Source of the DNA: Thermodesulfobacterium geofontis OPF15
Lineage (GTDB): Bacteria > Desulfobacterota > Thermodesulfobacteria > Thermodesulfobacteriales > Thermodesulfobacteriaceae
Direction: 5' to 3'
Assembly: GCF_000215975.1 (NCBI RefSeq)
Contig: NC_015682.1
Span: forward strand, 1,178,001-1,242,000
Length of the DNA stretch: 64,000 nt
A model generated the notes under the pieces. The model searched no databases, was not told where the DNA came from, and saw nothing but the letters and a program-made list of their open reading frames with translations. Position 1 is the first letter of the stretch, and every line of letters begins with the position of its first letter. Both the position numbers and the translations under genes were made by a program. This document shows positions 8,794-17,402 of this stretch, piece by piece.

Positions 8794-9834
8794 TTACCCC
8801 TCCTTTTTTTCTAAAAAAGAAGGAAGAGGTGTAGCCCAGGCTTCTTCATCAAAATATAATTCCTCTAAATCCTTAGGCATAGGTATATTTAGTATTTTTG
8901 GTCCCTCAACTACCTCAAATCTTATAAAACAAGATTTATACCAATCCACATTTGGTAAATCCAAATCAAATTCTTTCATGATTCTATAGGTGCGATAAAA
9001 ATCTTCCCATTGATTTTCCTTTTCTGGATAGGTAGTAAAATCTCTTAAAATATCAGTAATGACGAATCCAGAATCAAGAAGAAATTTTTCAAAATCATAC
9101 CATTTTCTTAGAGATGCCTCTCTATGAGTAAATCCCATATATCCTGCTGACCCCTTACCTTTTAGAGCACTAATACATCTGCTAATAAATAACTTTAAAC
9201 CCTTTTCAGTTTCTACCGGATCAGTCACAAATATGTCAAATTTACCCTTTAACTCCTCCGGAAGCTCATAAATAACATTATAATTATAAACTTCTATATT
9301 TTCATATCTTATTTCTTTAGCCTTTTCTTTGATAAATTTATTAATTCTTTCATCAATTTCTACCACGACAATTCTTTTAGGAAGCTTTGTAAGAGCCATA
9401 CTTAAGGAAATGAGATCATCATCACCCAGTATAAAAATTTCTGAATCCTCAAGATCTCCCCTTTTATAAATAAAAGCAGTTCTTTTTAAGGTATCTTCTG
9501 GTTTTATAAATCCTTGATCAAAATCACTTGTAGGAAGAGGTCTATCTTTAACTAATTCTAAAAATTTATCTAAAATATTTTTCCAAAAAATATCTTCAGT
9601 AAAAGGAGAACACATAAGACATCCAGGATTTTTATAAGGAGGCACATCTAAATTATTATTAATATGAAAAAAGGGTTTTTCGTATATTATAAGTTTCTCA
9701 TTTAACAAATCCTTAATAGCTTGTAAGAAAGTAACTATATGTGAATCTTGATAATTTATTAATTCCCAGAAAGTAGAAGGTTTTTTAACAAGTTGTCTTA
9801 AGATTTGCTTTTTTATTCTCTCTAATTCACCCAC
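8794..9834 (-). CDS. bpsA: N4-bis(aminopropyl)spermidine synthase
   Basis: 346 residues of the former DUF43 family: an N-terminal winged-helix-like segment (residues 1-65), then a Rossmann aminopropyltransferase domain. The family signature GDDDLISLSMAL (near residue 137) includes the catalytic Asp triplet, and the cofactor loop VVEIDERI and VTDPVETEKG follow. The enzyme adds aminopropyl groups to spermidine to give branched quaternary polyamines, which protect nucleic acids at high temperature in hyperthermophiles. It sits directly before efp. Confidence 0.88.
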   Translation of the reverse strand: MGELERIKKQILRQLVKKPSTFWELINYQDSHIVTFLQAIKDLLNEKLIIYEKPFFHINNNLDVPPYKNPGCLMCSPFTEDIFWKNILDKFLELVKDRPLPTSDFDQGFIKPEDTLKRTAFIYKRGDLEDSEIFILGDDDLISLSMALTKLPKRIVVVEIDERINKFIKEKAKEIRYENIEVYNYNVIYELPEELKGKFDIFVTDPVETEKGLKLFISRCISALKGKGSAGYMGFTHREASLRKWYDFEKFLLDSGFVITDILRDFTTYPEKENQWEDFYRTYRIMKEFDLDLPNVDWYKSCFIRFEVVEGPKILNIPMPKDLEELYFDEEAWATPLPSFLEKKEG

Positions 9835-9940
9835 TAAAGCACCTTTATAATTAAATTTTTCTAAAAATTCTTGGTTTAAAATCCCTTAAGTAAGATCTTG
9901 AGAATATATTTAGAATTTAATTATTTCTCAGAGAAAAAAT

Positions 9941-10017
<77 letters not shown>

Positions 10018-10068
10018 ATCTTAAAAAAGCTAATTAAAATATAATGAACTTTTTAAAGATGTCAAGAG

Positions 10069-11665
10069 CTATAAATATTCCTTTATAACTTCTAAAAAGA
10101 CCTTAACAACCTCCGGATCAAAATGTTTACCTGATTGAGAAATAATATATTCAAGAGCCTTTTCTTTGCTCCAGGGAGGTCTATAGGGTCTTTCATTGGT
10201 CAAAGCATCCCATACATCAACCACAGCAAATATCCTTGCAGGAAGAGGAATTTCATCCCCTTTTAAGCCTTTCGGATATCCTGAACCATCCCATTTTTCA
10301 TGATGATAAAGAGGAATCTCTAAAGCAGGTAAAAGAAAATCAACCTTCTTAAGCATGTTATACCCATATTCAGGATGTTTCCTCATTATCTCCCATTCCT
10401 CCTCAGTTAAAGGTCCGGGCTTGAGAAGAATACTATCAGAAACTCCAAGCTTTCCAATATCATGAAGTAAAGCTCCCCATTTTACATATCTTAATTTTTC
10501 TCCCCTTATCCTAAATTTCTCAGCAATTTTTACTGTGAGCTCTGTTACCCTTTGAGAATGTCCTTCAGTCTCTTTATCCCTTAAATCAAGACCATAGGAA
10601 AGGGCTTCAATCGTCTGATCATAAGCTAAAAGGAGATCCTCTTTAGCATTTTGAAGCTCAAATAAAAGCTTTGCATTCTCAAAGGCCATCGAAACTTGCC
10701 CTGTTAAAGCCTCAAAAAACTCAATCCATTCTTCTTCTTCTTCTTCTTCTTAAAATCTCAACCATTCCAAGAATTTTTCCTTTGGCTATCATTGGAGAAG
10801 CATAATAAATATTAAAACCTTGCTCTTCCATAATCCTTTTTCTCAATAGTTCATCCATTTCCTCCAAGCTTGCTTTTATAATTCTTCTTTCCTTTGCAGC
10901 TTTTCCAGGAATAAATCTACCTATTTTAATGCTTTGTTTTTTAAGCTCTTCATTTGGTAACCCTTTTTGGACTTTTAACTTGAATTCTTGAGTAAATTCA
11001 TCAAATTCAAGTAAACTTACTGCATCTATTTGAAGTAAAGAAACCATTTCATGAAGAAAAACATCATAAATAACCCTTATATCAAAACTTGAAAGTATGG
11101 CAAGGTCAATATTCCTTAAAGCCATGATTTTATTTAATCTTTGATTTGCCTTTTCAAAAAGAAAAGCGTTTCTGAAGGCAAGACCAAGAAGATCTGAAAA
11201 GGAATTGAAAATCTCAATAGTTTCAGAAGAAAATTAATTTTTCTTTTTACTGTAAAGATTTAGACTTCCCAGAACCTCTCCTTTCTCATCTTTTATGGGG
11301 AAGGCAGCAGAAGACTTAAATCCGTATTTTTTAGCTACAGAAAGCCAAACTTTGTATTCTGGAGTTTCCACATCCCTTAAAATTTGCGGTATTCCAAGTT
11401 TAATAGCTCTTCCAGTAGGACCCTTTCCATAATCAGATTCATTCCATCTTACCTTTATCAGTTTTGGATAGGGATGATCAAAAGGATATTGAGCAAAAAC
11501 ACTTACCGATCCGTCTTTTTCCTTTTTACCAATCCAACAAAGGCTTAACCCTAAATCTTTAACACAGATTTTACAAACAGCTTCAGCCCTTTCTTTAAAA
11601 CTTAAGGCTTTTATGATTTCCTTTATTCCCTTATAAAGAGAAAGAAGAATCTTATTCCTCTTCAT
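10069..11665 (-). pseudogene. GAF-GAF-HD-GYP signalling protein, broken by a stop and a frameshift
   Basis: Three pieces form one ancestral gene. 11665-11234 encodes GAF 1. It ends at an in-frame TAA (11234-11236) inside a typical GAF tail (LNLYSKKKN, stop, FSSETIEIF). The same frame then continues through the end of GAF 1 into GAF 2 (11125-10721), which ends in a run of arginines. The HD-GYP domain (to 10069) is in a frame shifted by one; its frame enters through the same TTC repeat (10729-10751) as a Glu run followed by WIEFFEALTGQ, the expected GAF end. The HD-GYP domain itself is intact (HDIGK, HHEKWDGSGYPKGL, the GYP loop), so it was a c-di-GMP phosphodiesterase. Either a true pseudogene or sequence errors. 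It overlaps the upstream GGDEF-EAL gene by 4 bases. Confidence 0.8.
10729..10751. repeat. TTC/GAA trinucleotide microsatellite
   Basis: Seven TTC-type units plus TT (GAA/AGA on the coding strand) within the broken GAF-HD-GYP gene. The upstream frame reads it as Arg codons, the downstream frame as Glu codons; the frame switch must have happened in or next to it. Confidence 0.9.
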
Positions 11666-13275
11666 CTATCTTTAATAAGATCTTCTATAGGAACTGGTTC
11701 ACTTAAATAATACCCTTGCACAAAGTCGCACATAAGGAGCCTCAAAATCCTAAACTGTTCTTCATTTTCAACCCCTTCGGCAACTGTTTTTATACCAAGC
11801 TTTTTGGCAAGGTCAATAATTGTCTGAACAATCGCCAAAGCCTTTGGCTCATCAAGCATTCTTCTTATAAAACTATAATCGATTTTTATTATGTCAATAG
11901 GAAGATTTTCAATATAAAAAAGGGATGAATATCCTGTTCCGAAATCATCTATAGCAATTTTTATATCAAGTTCTTTTATCTTTTTAATGATTTCTAAAGC
12001 CTCTCTTTCTAAAAATAATCTTTCTGTAATCTCACAAATAAAAGGATAATTAAGTGCTCTTCTTAGCTCAGCAAGTTTTGAAAAAATTTCTGAAGAGAGA
12101 AAAGATTTTGCTGAAAGGTTTATAGAAAGAGGAATTTTGGTTTTGGTTCCAATTTTTTTAATTTCCTCAAAAAGAAAATCTTCAATTTTTAAAATCAATC
12201 CTGAATTCTCAAGAAAATCTATTACAGTAGCTATAGACTCAACTTTTTCATTTTCCCTTATCCTTAGCAAAACCTCAATTCCTGAAATTTCCTTATTTGA
12301 GGTTGAAAAATAAGGTTGACCATAAAGAACAAATTTTTTTTCCTTTAATAAATTTGCTAACTTTTCTTTTAAAGAAAGAGAATTTTTAATTTCTTTTTCC
12401 AAATTTTCTTCATAAACCGAAAAGGTATTTTCTCCTTTTTTCTTTGCTCTTTCAAGGGCAATTTTAGCTTTATTAAAGAGTTCTTCGTAAGTTTTTCCAT
12501 TTTCTGGGAAAAAAGAAATTCCAATGTTTAAACTTACAACTATTGATTTTTCATTTATTACAAAAGGTTCTAAAAACTTTTCAAAAAAATTTGATACAAA
12601 AATTGCTATTTCATCTTTAGTAGTTTTAAAAAGGGCAATTAAAAATTCATCTGCCTCTGTTTTGGCAATAAAACTTTTAGAAGGAAGAAAGGTTTTTATT
12701 CTTTTTGTGATTTTTTTAAGTAAGACCTCAGAAAATTCTATTCCATAGGTTATACTTAAATCTGAAAATCCACATATATCAGCTATTAATAAGGTAAATG
12801 GTTCATTATATCTATTAATATGTGTAGTAATTACTGTAGAAAAAGCCTTTTCATGAGGAAGCCCGGTAATAATATCAAACTCCTCTGCATTTGAAAATTT
12901 ATGTAATTTTTCTTTTCCTAAAATTTTTTCTCCTAAATAAACAAAACCTGTTATTTTTTTGTTTTCTCTAATAGGGAAAATTTCTAAATAAAGATGAAAG
13001 TTTATTCCAGATTTCTTTTTTCCTTGAATAAAACCTTTAAAAACCTTTTTAGATTTCAAAAATTTTTCAATTTCAGAAGCATTAATTAAAAGGGAATAGA
13101 TAGATTTTCCAATAAGTTCATTTTTCTGATAATCTGTAATTTTTAAAACTCCCTCATTTGAATAAAGAATTTTTCCTTCAGAATCAGTAATTAAACAAAA
13201 AATGTCAGAATTTTCCAAAGCTTTGAAAATAATTTCTTTAACTTTTTCTTCAGTAAGTAAATTTTTAAAGATCAT
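11662..13275 (-). CDS. PAS-GGDEF-EAL protein, probable c-di-GMP phosphodiesterase
   Basis: 537 residues: a PAS domain (about 10-120; ITDSEGKILYSNEGVLKIT), a GGDEF domain (about 130-285) and an EAL domain (about 295-530). The cyclase motif is degenerate: EADEF stands where GGDEF is expected, so cyclase activity is unlikely. The EAL signature reads EVLLR, keeping the metal-binding Glu, and the other catalytic motifs CEITE, IDDFGTGYSSL, KID and VAEGVENEEQ are intact, so phosphodiesterase activity is plausible. No transmembrane segment. It is divergent from nrdR and leads into the broken HD-GYP gene. Confidence 0.88.
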   Translation of the reverse strand: MIFKNLLTEEKVKEIIFKALENSDIFCLITDSEGKILYSNEGVLKITDYQKNELIGKSIYSLLINASEIEKFLKSKKVFKGFIQGKKKSGINFHLYLEIFPIRENKKITGFVYLGEKILGKEKLHKFSNAEEFDIITGLPHEKAFSTVITTHINRYNEPFTLLIADICGFSDLSITYGIEFSEVLLKKITKRIKTFLPSKSFIAKTEADEFLIALFKTTKDEIAIFVSNFFEKFLEPFVINEKSIVVSLNIGISFFPENGKTYEELFNKAKIALERAKKKGENTFSVYEENLEKEIKNSLSLKEKLANLLKEKKFVLYGQPYFSTSNKEISGIEVLLRIRENEKVESIATVIDFLENSGLILKIEDFLFEEIKKIGTKTKIPLSINLSAKSFLSSEIFSKLAELRRALNYPFICEITERLFLEREALEIIKKIKELDIKIAIDDFGTGYSSLFYIENLPIDIIKIDYSFIRRMLDEPKALAIVQTIIDLAKKLGIKTVAEGVENEEQFRILRLLMCDFVQGYYLSEPVPIEDLIKDR

Positions 13276-13341
13276 AAATTTAATTATACTATACTGTTTG
13301 TATTATGAAAAAATGAATTTATAATTAAAATTAAAATTATT

Positions 13342-13794
13342 ATGAGATGTCCAAGATGTAAAGAAATTGAAACTAAGGTTATAGATTCAAGAGTTATAGA
13401 AGATGGATTTTCTATAAGAAGGAGAAGAGAATGTAGTAAATGTGGGTATAGATTTACTACTTATGAAAAACTTGAGTTGGATATAATGATTGTAAAAAAG
13501 GATGGAAGAAGAGAACCCTATAATAGAGAAAAATTAGTTTCAGGAATAAGAAAGGCTTGTCATAAAAGACCTATAAGTGAAGATACTATAAAAAAATTTG
13601 TAAATGAGCTTGAACTTGATCTAATTCAAAGAGGAGAAAAAGAAGTACCTTCTCAATATATAGGAGAAAGGGTAATTTCTAAATTAAAAGAATGGGATAA
13701 AGTAGCTTATATAAGATTTGCATCAGTTTATAAAGAATTTAAAGATGTAGATGAGTTTATTACTCAAATAAAAGAATTGAAAAATGAAAAATAA
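13342..13794 (+). CDS. nrdR: Transcriptional repressor NrdR
   Basis: 150-residue repressor of ribonucleotide reductase genes. It has the N-terminal zinc ribbon (MRCPRCKEIETKVIDSR ... CSKCGYRFTTYE) and an ATP-cone domain with the expected KKDGRREPYNREKL motif. Length is standard. AT-rich upstream DNA (TATAAT near 13319) may hold the promoter. It overlaps pyrF by 11 bases, so the two are translated from one message. Confidence 0.95.
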   Translation: MRCPRCKEIETKVIDSRVIEDGFSIRRRRECSKCGYRFTTYEKLELDIMIVKKDGRREPYNREKLVSGIRKACHKRPISEDTIKKFVNELELDLIQRGEKEVPSQYIGERVISKLKEWDKVAYIRFASVYKEFKDVDEFITQIKELKNEK

Positions 13795-14521
13795 TAGAAA
13801 ACCAGAAGAAATTATAGTTTTCCCCTTAGATGTTTCGGATTTAAAAGAAGCTTTATATTGGGTTGAAAGACTTAATGAACTGGTAGGAGTTTTTAAAATA
13901 GGTTTAGAACTTTTTACAAGCTGTGGCCCAAAAATTATTGAAGAAATTAAAAAAATAAGTAAGCAAAAAATTTTTCTTGATTTAAAGCTTTATGATATAC
14001 CTAATACCTTAACCAAAGTAATTAAAGTAATTTCTGAATTAGGTGTTGATTGGGTTACAGTTCATACTTTATCAGGAAGATCAGCTTTAGAAAGTGTAGT
14101 TAAATCTGCGTCTAATAATTTAAAAATAATTGCGGTAACCATTCTTACTTCTCTTGATAGAGCTGATCTCATGGAATTAGGTTTTTATTCTGAGTTAGCA
14201 AGAGATATTAAGGAATTAGTTTTTAAATTGGCTCAAATAGCATATAAAACTGGATGTGATGGAATTGTTTGTTCAGCAAAGGAAGTAGAAAAAATAAAAG
14301 AAGCCTTTCCTGAACTAAAAACTATTGTGCCAGGGATAAGATGGGAAAAAGGTAAAGATGATCAATTAAGGGTTGCCACCCCTTATGAAGCTGTTTTAGC
14401 AGGTGCAGATTATTTAGTTATTGGAAGACCTATTAGAGAATCCTCTTCTCCAGAAGAAGTCTGCCAAAAAATAGCTGAAGAAATAAAAAAAGCATGGATG
14501 GCAAAAAATGATCATTCGTAG
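13784..14521 (+). CDS. pyrF: Orotidine 5'-phosphate decarboxylase
   Basis: 245 residues; last step of UMP synthesis. The catalytic motif is FLDLKLYDIPNT near residue 68 (D-K-x-x-D arrangement), and the C-terminal phosphate-binding block ends in GADYLVIGRPIRES. Overlaps nrdR at its start and the DUF763 gene by 14 bases at its end. Confidence 0.95.
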   Translation: MKNNRKPEEIIVFPLDVSDLKEALYWVERLNELVGVFKIGLELFTSCGPKIIEEIKKISKQKIFLDLKLYDIPNTLTKVIKVISELGVDWVTVHTLSGRSALESVVKSASNNLKIIAVTILTSLDRADLMELGFYSELARDIKELVFKLAQIAYKTGCDGIVCSAKEVEKIKEAFPELKTIVPGIRWEKGKDDQLRVATPYEAVLAGADYLVIGRPIRESSSPEEVCQKIAEEIKKAWMAKNDHS

Positions 14522-15593
14522 CATTGTTGATTTACCTTTACATGGTGGCAAGTGCCCACCTTGGCTTTTTGAAAGAATGGTAAGATTAAGCAGAGCTATT
14601 CTGATTCTTATTTATGAAGAATTTGGAAGCAAAGAACTTATTAAAAGATTGACTGATCCTTTTTGGTTTCAAGCTTTTGGTTGTTTACTTGGGTTTGACT
14701 GGCATTCTTCTGGTTTAACTACTACTGTAGGGGGAGCTGTAAAGGAAGCGCTAAAACCCTATTTTAAAGATTTGGGAATTTATATATGTGGAGGGAAAGG
14801 AAAAAGAGCTTTAAATACCCCGCAAGAAATAATTAATTGGGGAGAAAAGGAGGGTTTTTCTCAAGAAACATTTAAATTTATCACCTTGAGTAGACTTACT
14901 GCAAGAATTGACAATAATGCTATACAAGATGGTTTTCAACTTTATTTTCACTTATTTATTTTTTCAAAAAATGGAGAATGGGGTGTTATACAACAAGGAA
15001 TGGATGAGAAAACTTCCTATGCAAGAAGATATCAGTGGTATAGTGAAAGGATTACTAATTTTTGTGAAAATCCTCATACAGGAATTGTATCTCCAATTAA
15101 AAAGAAAGAAGTAATTAATTTAGTAGCTAAAGAAAGTAAAAAAGTTCAAGAATCTTTAGTGAGCTTAGTAAAAGAAAATCTAAATATAGTAATGAAAGAA
15201 TTAACTCCCAAGGTTCACATAATTTTTAAAAAAGATCATATTTTAACTCCTCAAGATTTTTCTTTTAAATCTCTTAGAAAAGTTTGGGAAAAAACCTATG
15301 AAAATCCACCTTCAAATTTTCAAGAATTGATTTTAACTGAGGGTGTGGGTGCTAAAACCTTAAGAGCTCTTACTTTAGCTTCAGAACTCATTTACAATGT
15401 AAAAGCCTCAAGAGAAGATCCAATTATTTATAGTTATGCTCATGGAGGAAAAGATGGCTATCCTTACAAACTAAATAGAAAACTTTATGATACCACTATT
15501 CAAGAATTGGAAGAAATTTTAAGAAAAGTTAAATTAGGAGAATCGGAAAAATTAGCACTTTTTAAAAGACTTCCTCAAATTTTCAAATTTTAA
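14508..15593 (+). CDS. DUF763 family protein
   Basis: 361 residues with the DUF763 hallmarks: DLPLHGGKCPPWLFERMVRL at the start, FGCLLGFDWHSSGLTT, ICGGKGKRA, and SYAHGGKDGYPYKLNR near the C-terminus. The family is found mainly in archaea and thermophilic bacteria and has no established function; a nucleic-acid role has been suggested because it contains a helix-hairpin-helix-like segment. Here EGVGAKTLRALTLAS near residue 275 fits that. Overlaps pyrF. Confidence 0.85.
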   Translation: MIIRSIVDLPLHGGKCPPWLFERMVRLSRAILILIYEEFGSKELIKRLTDPFWFQAFGCLLGFDWHSSGLTTTVGGAVKEALKPYFKDLGIYICGGKGKRALNTPQEIINWGEKEGFSQETFKFITLSRLTARIDNNAIQDGFQLYFHLFIFSKNGEWGVIQQGMDEKTSYARRYQWYSERITNFCENPHTGIVSPIKKKEVINLVAKESKKVQESLVSLVKENLNIVMKELTPKVHIIFKKDHILTPQDFSFKSLRKVWEKTYENPPSNFQELILTEGVGAKTLRALTLASELIYNVKASREDPIIYSYAHGGKDGYPYKLNRKLYDTTIQELEEILRKVKLGESEKLALFKRLPQIFKF

Positions 15594-15694
15594 AAAAGTT
15601 GAAAAATTTAAAAAAAATTAAAAAATTCTAAAAATTTTTTAATAAAACCTTAGTAATACAATAGAAAAATATTTAAAATTTTTCAAAATTACGG

Positions 15695-15722
15695 TTGACT
15701 TTTGTAAATTAAACTATATAAA
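15695..15722 (+). promoter_or_regulatory. Predicted sigma-70 promoter of the dsr operon
   Basis: TTGACT (15695-15700), 16-base spacer, TATAAA (15717-15722). The ATG of the first gene is at 15732, only 9 bases after the -10 box, so the transcript would start within a few bases of the start codon. Confidence 0.55.
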
Positions 15723-15731
15723 AAGGTAAAA

Positions 15732-16304
15732 ATGCAAAGGAAATCTACTAATTTATCTGAAGAATTAATTAGATATCTTGAAAATAAAAGAGATGGTATT
15801 TTAAAAAAATGGAAAGCTATCTTTTGGGACTCCTTTGGAGAAGAAGCTAAAAGATTTTTTACTAAAGAGGTGGATAGATTTCAAAATCCTTTTGGTTATA
15901 GAATAGATGAAACCTTTGAAGGATTAATTGGTATTTTGTTTGGAGATTTTAATTGGGAGGAAGCAGATTATTATTTAAGAAGACTTGTTCAATTAAGAGC
16001 TGTTCAAGAGACAATTCCTTCAAAAGCTTTAAATCTCTTTATTCAGTTAAAAAGTATAATAAGAAAAGAAATAGGAGAGGATATACTAAAAAAATTTGGT
16101 GTAGAGGAATTTATCAAGTTGGAAGATAGAATTAATGCTTTCATGATTAGAAGTTTTGATTTTTTCATGGAGTATAGAGAAAGATTAAATCAACTTAGAT
16201 ATGATGAATGGAAAAGAGCCCATTATCTTCTTTTAAAAAGAGCAGGTTTAGTTTATGATCCTATGGAGGGAATGCCTAAAAGTGAACCTGAAGAAATTAA
16301 CTAA
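15732..16304 (+). CDS. RsbRD N-terminal domain-like protein preceding dsrM
   Basis: 190 residues, all helical, resembling the RsbT co-antagonist RsbRD N-terminal (globin-like sensor) domain: SEELIRYLENKRDGILKKW at the start, then TKEVDRFQNPFGYRI and a long helical region. No STAS or kinase domain is attached. A gene of this kind precedes dsrM in many sulfate reducers. It is 21 bases upstream of dsrM, with the ribosome site AGGAGAGG in the gap. A sensory or regulatory role for the Dsr complex is inferred from position only. Confidence 0.75.
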   Translation: MQRKSTNLSEELIRYLENKRDGILKKWKAIFWDSFGEEAKRFFTKEVDRFQNPFGYRIDETFEGLIGILFGDFNWEEADYYLRRLVQLRAVQETIPSKALNLFIQLKSIIRKEIGEDILKKFGVEEFIKLEDRINAFMIRSFDFFMEYRERLNQLRYDEWKRAHYLLLKRAGLVYDPMEGMPKSEPEEIN

Positions 16305-16325
16305 TAAAAAGGAGAGGGATGGATT

Positions 16326-17387
16326 ATGAATGCCTTAGTAAGTTTTATAATTTTTGGTATTTTAGTTGCTATACCTTGGTTTGGAGTAGGGGTATTAGGT
16401 TTAGATAGTTTATTTGGAATTATAATTCCTTATGCTTGTTTTTTGGTATTTGTAATAGGTCTAATTTACCGAATTATATATTGGGCTAAATCCCCTGTTC
16501 CTTACAAAATTCCTGCAACCTGTGGACAACAAAAAAGTCTTCCCTGGGTAAAGAGAACTTTTAGAGACAGATTAGAATCACCTTTTTATACTTGGGAAGT
16601 AGTTCTAAGAATGTTTTTTGAAATTGTATTTTTTAGAAGCCTATTTAGAAATTTAAGGGCAGATCTATATGGAAAAAGGCTTATTTATGGTTCTGCAAAA
16701 TGGTTATGGCTGGGTGCTATTCTATTTCACTGGTCCTTTTTTATAATCCTTTTGAGGCATTTAAGGCTTTTTACTAATCCAGTGCCTCAAATTATTCAAG
16801 GATTGGATTATTTAGATAGCTTTATTCAAACCTTAGGAGTCCCTCCGGTATATATTACAGATATACTGATTTTAGCTGGTTTAACTTTTCTCTTGTTAAG
16901 AAGATTCTTTGACCCCAAGGTGTCTTATCTTTCTTATGGCTCTGATTTCTTTCCTTTATTTTTAATTCTTGGTATTGTAATTACAGGAGTATTAATGAGA
17001 TATTATATAAAGGTTGATTTATATGCAGTTAAACAATTAACTCTTGGTCTTGCTACATTCAATCCTGTCATTCCTGAGGGAGCAAAAATAGGAGTAATTT
17101 TTTATATTCATCTATTCTTAGTTTCATCTCTTGCTGCCTATTTTCCTTTTAGCAAGCTTGTTCATATGGTAGGTGTATTTTTCAGTCCAACCCGTAATAT
17201 GGCTAATAACAACCGTGCTGTAAGACATGTTAATCCTTGGGAATATCCGGTAAAACATTTAACCTATGCAGAATTTCAAGAAAAATTTAGAGAGGCAATG
17301 GAACAAGCTGGAATTCCTATAGACGAGGAAGTAACAAAAGAAGAACATGAATGGTATACTATGTATGGTCCTCATAAAAATATATAA
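16326..17387 (+). CDS. dsrM: DsrM, cytochrome b subunit of DsrMKJOP
   Basis: 353-residue membrane protein of the NarI-like haem b family. Two segments at the N-terminus (residues 1-50), a cytoplasmic stretch with FRDRLESPFYTWEV, then several more membrane segments including the haem-ligand candidates in LFHWSFFIILLRHLR and YIHLFLVSSLAAY, and the conserved C-terminal FSKLVHMVGVFFSP. It would exchange electrons between menaquinol and DsrK as part of the route to DsrC trisulfide reduction. Followed after 15 bases by dsrK with ribosome site GAGAGGGGG. Confidence 0.93.
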   Translation: MNALVSFIIFGILVAIPWFGVGVLGLDSLFGIIIPYACFLVFVIGLIYRIIYWAKSPVPYKIPATCGQQKSLPWVKRTFRDRLESPFYTWEVVLRMFFEIVFFRSLFRNLRADLYGKRLIYGSAKWLWLGAILFHWSFFIILLRHLRLFTNPVPQIIQGLDYLDSFIQTLGVPPVYITDILILAGLTFLLLRRFFDPKVSYLSYGSDFFPLFLILGIVITGVLMRYYIKVDLYAVKQLTLGLATFNPVIPEGAKIGVIFYIHLFLVSSLAAYFPFSKLVHMVGVFFSPTRNMANNNRAVRHVNPWEYPVKHLTYAEFQEKFREAMEQAGIPIDEEVTKEEHEWYTMYGPHKNI

Positions 17388-17402
17388 AGAGAGGGGGTAA
17401 AG

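Noticed and set aside
10729-10751. Phase-variable switch by TTC repeat slippage
   Set aside because: Gain or loss of whole triplets would not change frame, and a second lesion (TAA at 11234) already breaks the gene, so a working switch is unlikely.
14908-15114. Plus-strand ORF inside DUF763
   Set aside because: Out-of-frame shadow of the DUF763 gene without a ribosome site.
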